From positions 788,984 through 850,939 of the forward strand of contig NZ_SMRP01000001.1 of NCBI RefSeq assembly GCF_004353915.1: 61,956 bases of DNA. Direction: 5' to 3'. Source of the DNA: Paraburkholderia silviterrae. GTDB taxonomy: Bacteria > Pseudomonadota > Gammaproteobacteria > Burkholderiales > Burkholderiaceae. How positions within the stretch are numbered: position 1 is the stretch's first letter; each line of letters starts with the position of its first letter. Shown here one piece after another: positions 61,069 through 61,956 of this stretch. Both the position numbers and the translations under genes were made by a program. Under the pieces are notes generated by a model. That model saw only the letters and a program-made list of their open reading frames with translations. It searched no databases and was not told the origin of the DNA.

Positions 61069-61956
61069 TTTTTTTGCCCAGCGTTGCGTGCGTCGTCCAC
61101 GATTTTTGCGCCCTTCGTGCCGACATTTATCACTTGGATCGCGGCATTAACGTCGCCGGGAATAACCCATTTTAAGACTGGAATCGTAGTCGTGCTGCCA
61201 AACTTTGGAACAGTCACATCGAACATGCTCTGGGGGCGATTGAGTCCATCTGACCACCCCATCTTCAATGGAACAGGTGCAGTCAACGCCGCGATCCCTA
61301 CGCCAAGCGATGCCGCATCGTAGAGCATTGGGCCCCACGTTGGCGAGACATATGTAAATGCCATTTGCAGTGGATTCATTCCTGGTTCAGGTATTCCGTT
61401 GTACCGGTTGTACAGTCCACTCATTCCGGTAGCCACATCGTTGGTTCCAGATACGGCCATCGCGCTGCCAACGCCACACGCTACACCCGTAGCGCAATAT
61501 TTCACTCCAGTGGCAGTGATATATGCGCCGATGCCCATCGTCGCTGCATCCTTCGCCACGCCCAGTGGATCGCTCTTCACCATATCGCCGATTTTCTGCG
61601 TCGGCGTGTAATCGAACAGCCCGGCCTCTTTCTGGTTATTCACCCATTGCAACTCAGGCCCGAGCTGCGACGCTTCAAGCTGGCTCACATAGTTCGCGTT
61701 GTACTGGTCGCTGCCCTGCGGATACTCTGCCCAGCACTTCACGGCATAGCACGCTGCACGCGTGAGCCTGTCCTGTTCGGCCTTGTCGTCGCCTGCCTTG
61801 TCTTTGATGGCGTCCTTTTCGTCAGGGTGGAGTTGCCTGTTGTACAGATCAGCATTCGAAGCCGCTGCCGCACCCGCACTACCACCCACCGCAGCTCCGG
61901 CCAGCCCAGCCAGCACATTCGCCGTCACATTGCCTGCTACCCCACCGATCTCGCCC
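61065..61956 (-). CDS. Module 1 toxin tail, partial at window edge
   Basis: The right end of the window cuts this frame; at least 296 codons are seen. It opens in pretoxin (GEIGGVAGNVTANVLAGLAG) with boundary SNADLYNRQLHPDEKDAI, shared with module 5, then a C-terminal part of about 245 residues (CWAEYPQGSDQYNANYVSQL, ATMGIGAYITATGVKYCATG, NPLQMAFTYVSPTWGPMLYD). It has Gly/Ala-rich hydrophobic patches. It could be another orphan tail or the true end of the full-length cdiA/bcpA gene. Toxin type unknown. Confidence 0.72.
   Translation of the reverse strand, partial: GEIGGVAGNVTANVLAGLAGAAVGGSAGAAAASNADLYNRQLHPDEKDAIKDKAGDDKAEQDRLTRAACYAVKCWAEYPQGSDQYNANYVSQLEASQLGPELQWVNNQKEAGLFDYTPTQKIGDMVKSDPLGVAKDAATMGIGAYITATGVKYCATGVACGVGSAMAVSGTNDVATGMSGLYNRYNGIPEPGMNPLQMAFTYVSPTWGPMLYDAASLGVGIAALTAPVPLKMGWSDGLNRPQSMFDVTVPKFGSTTTIPVLKWVIPGDVNAAIQVINVGTKGAKIVDDARNAGQKK

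Larger units (their letters stand above)
52758..61956. other. Six-module orphan toxin-immunity array
   Basis: From right to left, six units repeat one plan: leftward CdiA/BcpA/FhaB-like tail, coupled immunity gene, conserved hairpin, and (in five of six) a rightward SymE 3' fragment. Orphan cdiA-CT/cdiI modules are known downstream of cdiA/bcpA loci. A complete two-partner exoprotein and its outer-membrane transporter are not in the window and should lie to the right. Confidence 0.75.

Overview
The window is a GC-rich chromosomal segment that reads as Burkholderiaceae, most likely Paraburkholderia or a close relative. The basis is the gene content: GabR/GabT/GabD, a cyoABCD operon without cyoE, a split C-P lyase locus with phnF-DUF1045-phnN, a Burkholderia-type porin, DUF4148 and DUF2968 proteins, and CdiA/BcpA toxin tails marked by an LYN motif. 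The species cannot be fixed from this sequence alone.

Layout. 1-3.4 kb: a repeated hairpin element, then phosphonate importer genes phnCDE. 3.5-5.1 kb: an EamA permease and a Phd/VapC-type toxin-antitoxin pair. 5.2-10 kb: gabR divergent from gabT-gabD. 10-18.8 kb: a secreted protein, a PcaF-type thiolase, the cytochrome bo3 oxidase operon, a PcaR-like IclR regulator and a LysR regulator. 18.9-27.2 kb: phosphonate degradation, with phnF-DUF1045-phnN leftward and phnGHIJKLM rightward from a shared control region. 27.7-33 kb: an amino-acid binding protein and a large autotransporter. 33.3-36.4 kb: a zinc carboxypeptidase-family gene whose last 31 bp are repeated 1.6 kb downstream. Between the two copies lies an AT-richer cassette of a T6SS Hcp tube protein, a Tlde1-like L,D-transpeptidase-fold effector and a small membrane protein (candidate immunity). 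36.4-46.2 kb: porin, DUF6232 protein, glycogen phosphorylase, MFS transporter, threonine aldolase, LysM/LytM lipoprotein and two hypothetical proteins. 46.2-48 kb: a 1.4 kb stretch with no gene of ordinary size. It holds three tandem, overlapping genes for 40-42 residue secreted peptides (one broken by an amber codon) and an imperfect tandem-repeat array of about 0.7 kb. 48-52.6 kb: gnd, a DUF938 protein, a PPOX-class flavoprotein, a sirtuin and an oxidoreductase-like protein.

52.7 kb to the right end: six consecutive leftward modules, each a 5'-truncated CdiA/BcpA/FhaB-type tail with its own toxin domain followed by an overlapping or abutting small immunity gene. Five of the six end in a rightward 3' fragment of a SymE-like gene, and all six end in a near-identical hairpin. 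This looks like an orphan toxin-immunity archive fed by a full-length cdiA/bcpA-type gene that should lie beyond the right edge.

The window therefore combines ordinary metabolism (phosphonate use, GABA catabolism, respiration, pentose phosphate pathway) with two contact-dependent competition systems that each look recently rearranged. The least explained items are the SymE-delimited toxin array, the integrase-less Hcp-effector cassette between 31-bp direct repeats, the tandem micro-peptide genes, and the repeat array that may be the 3' untranslated region of a DUF4148 gene.
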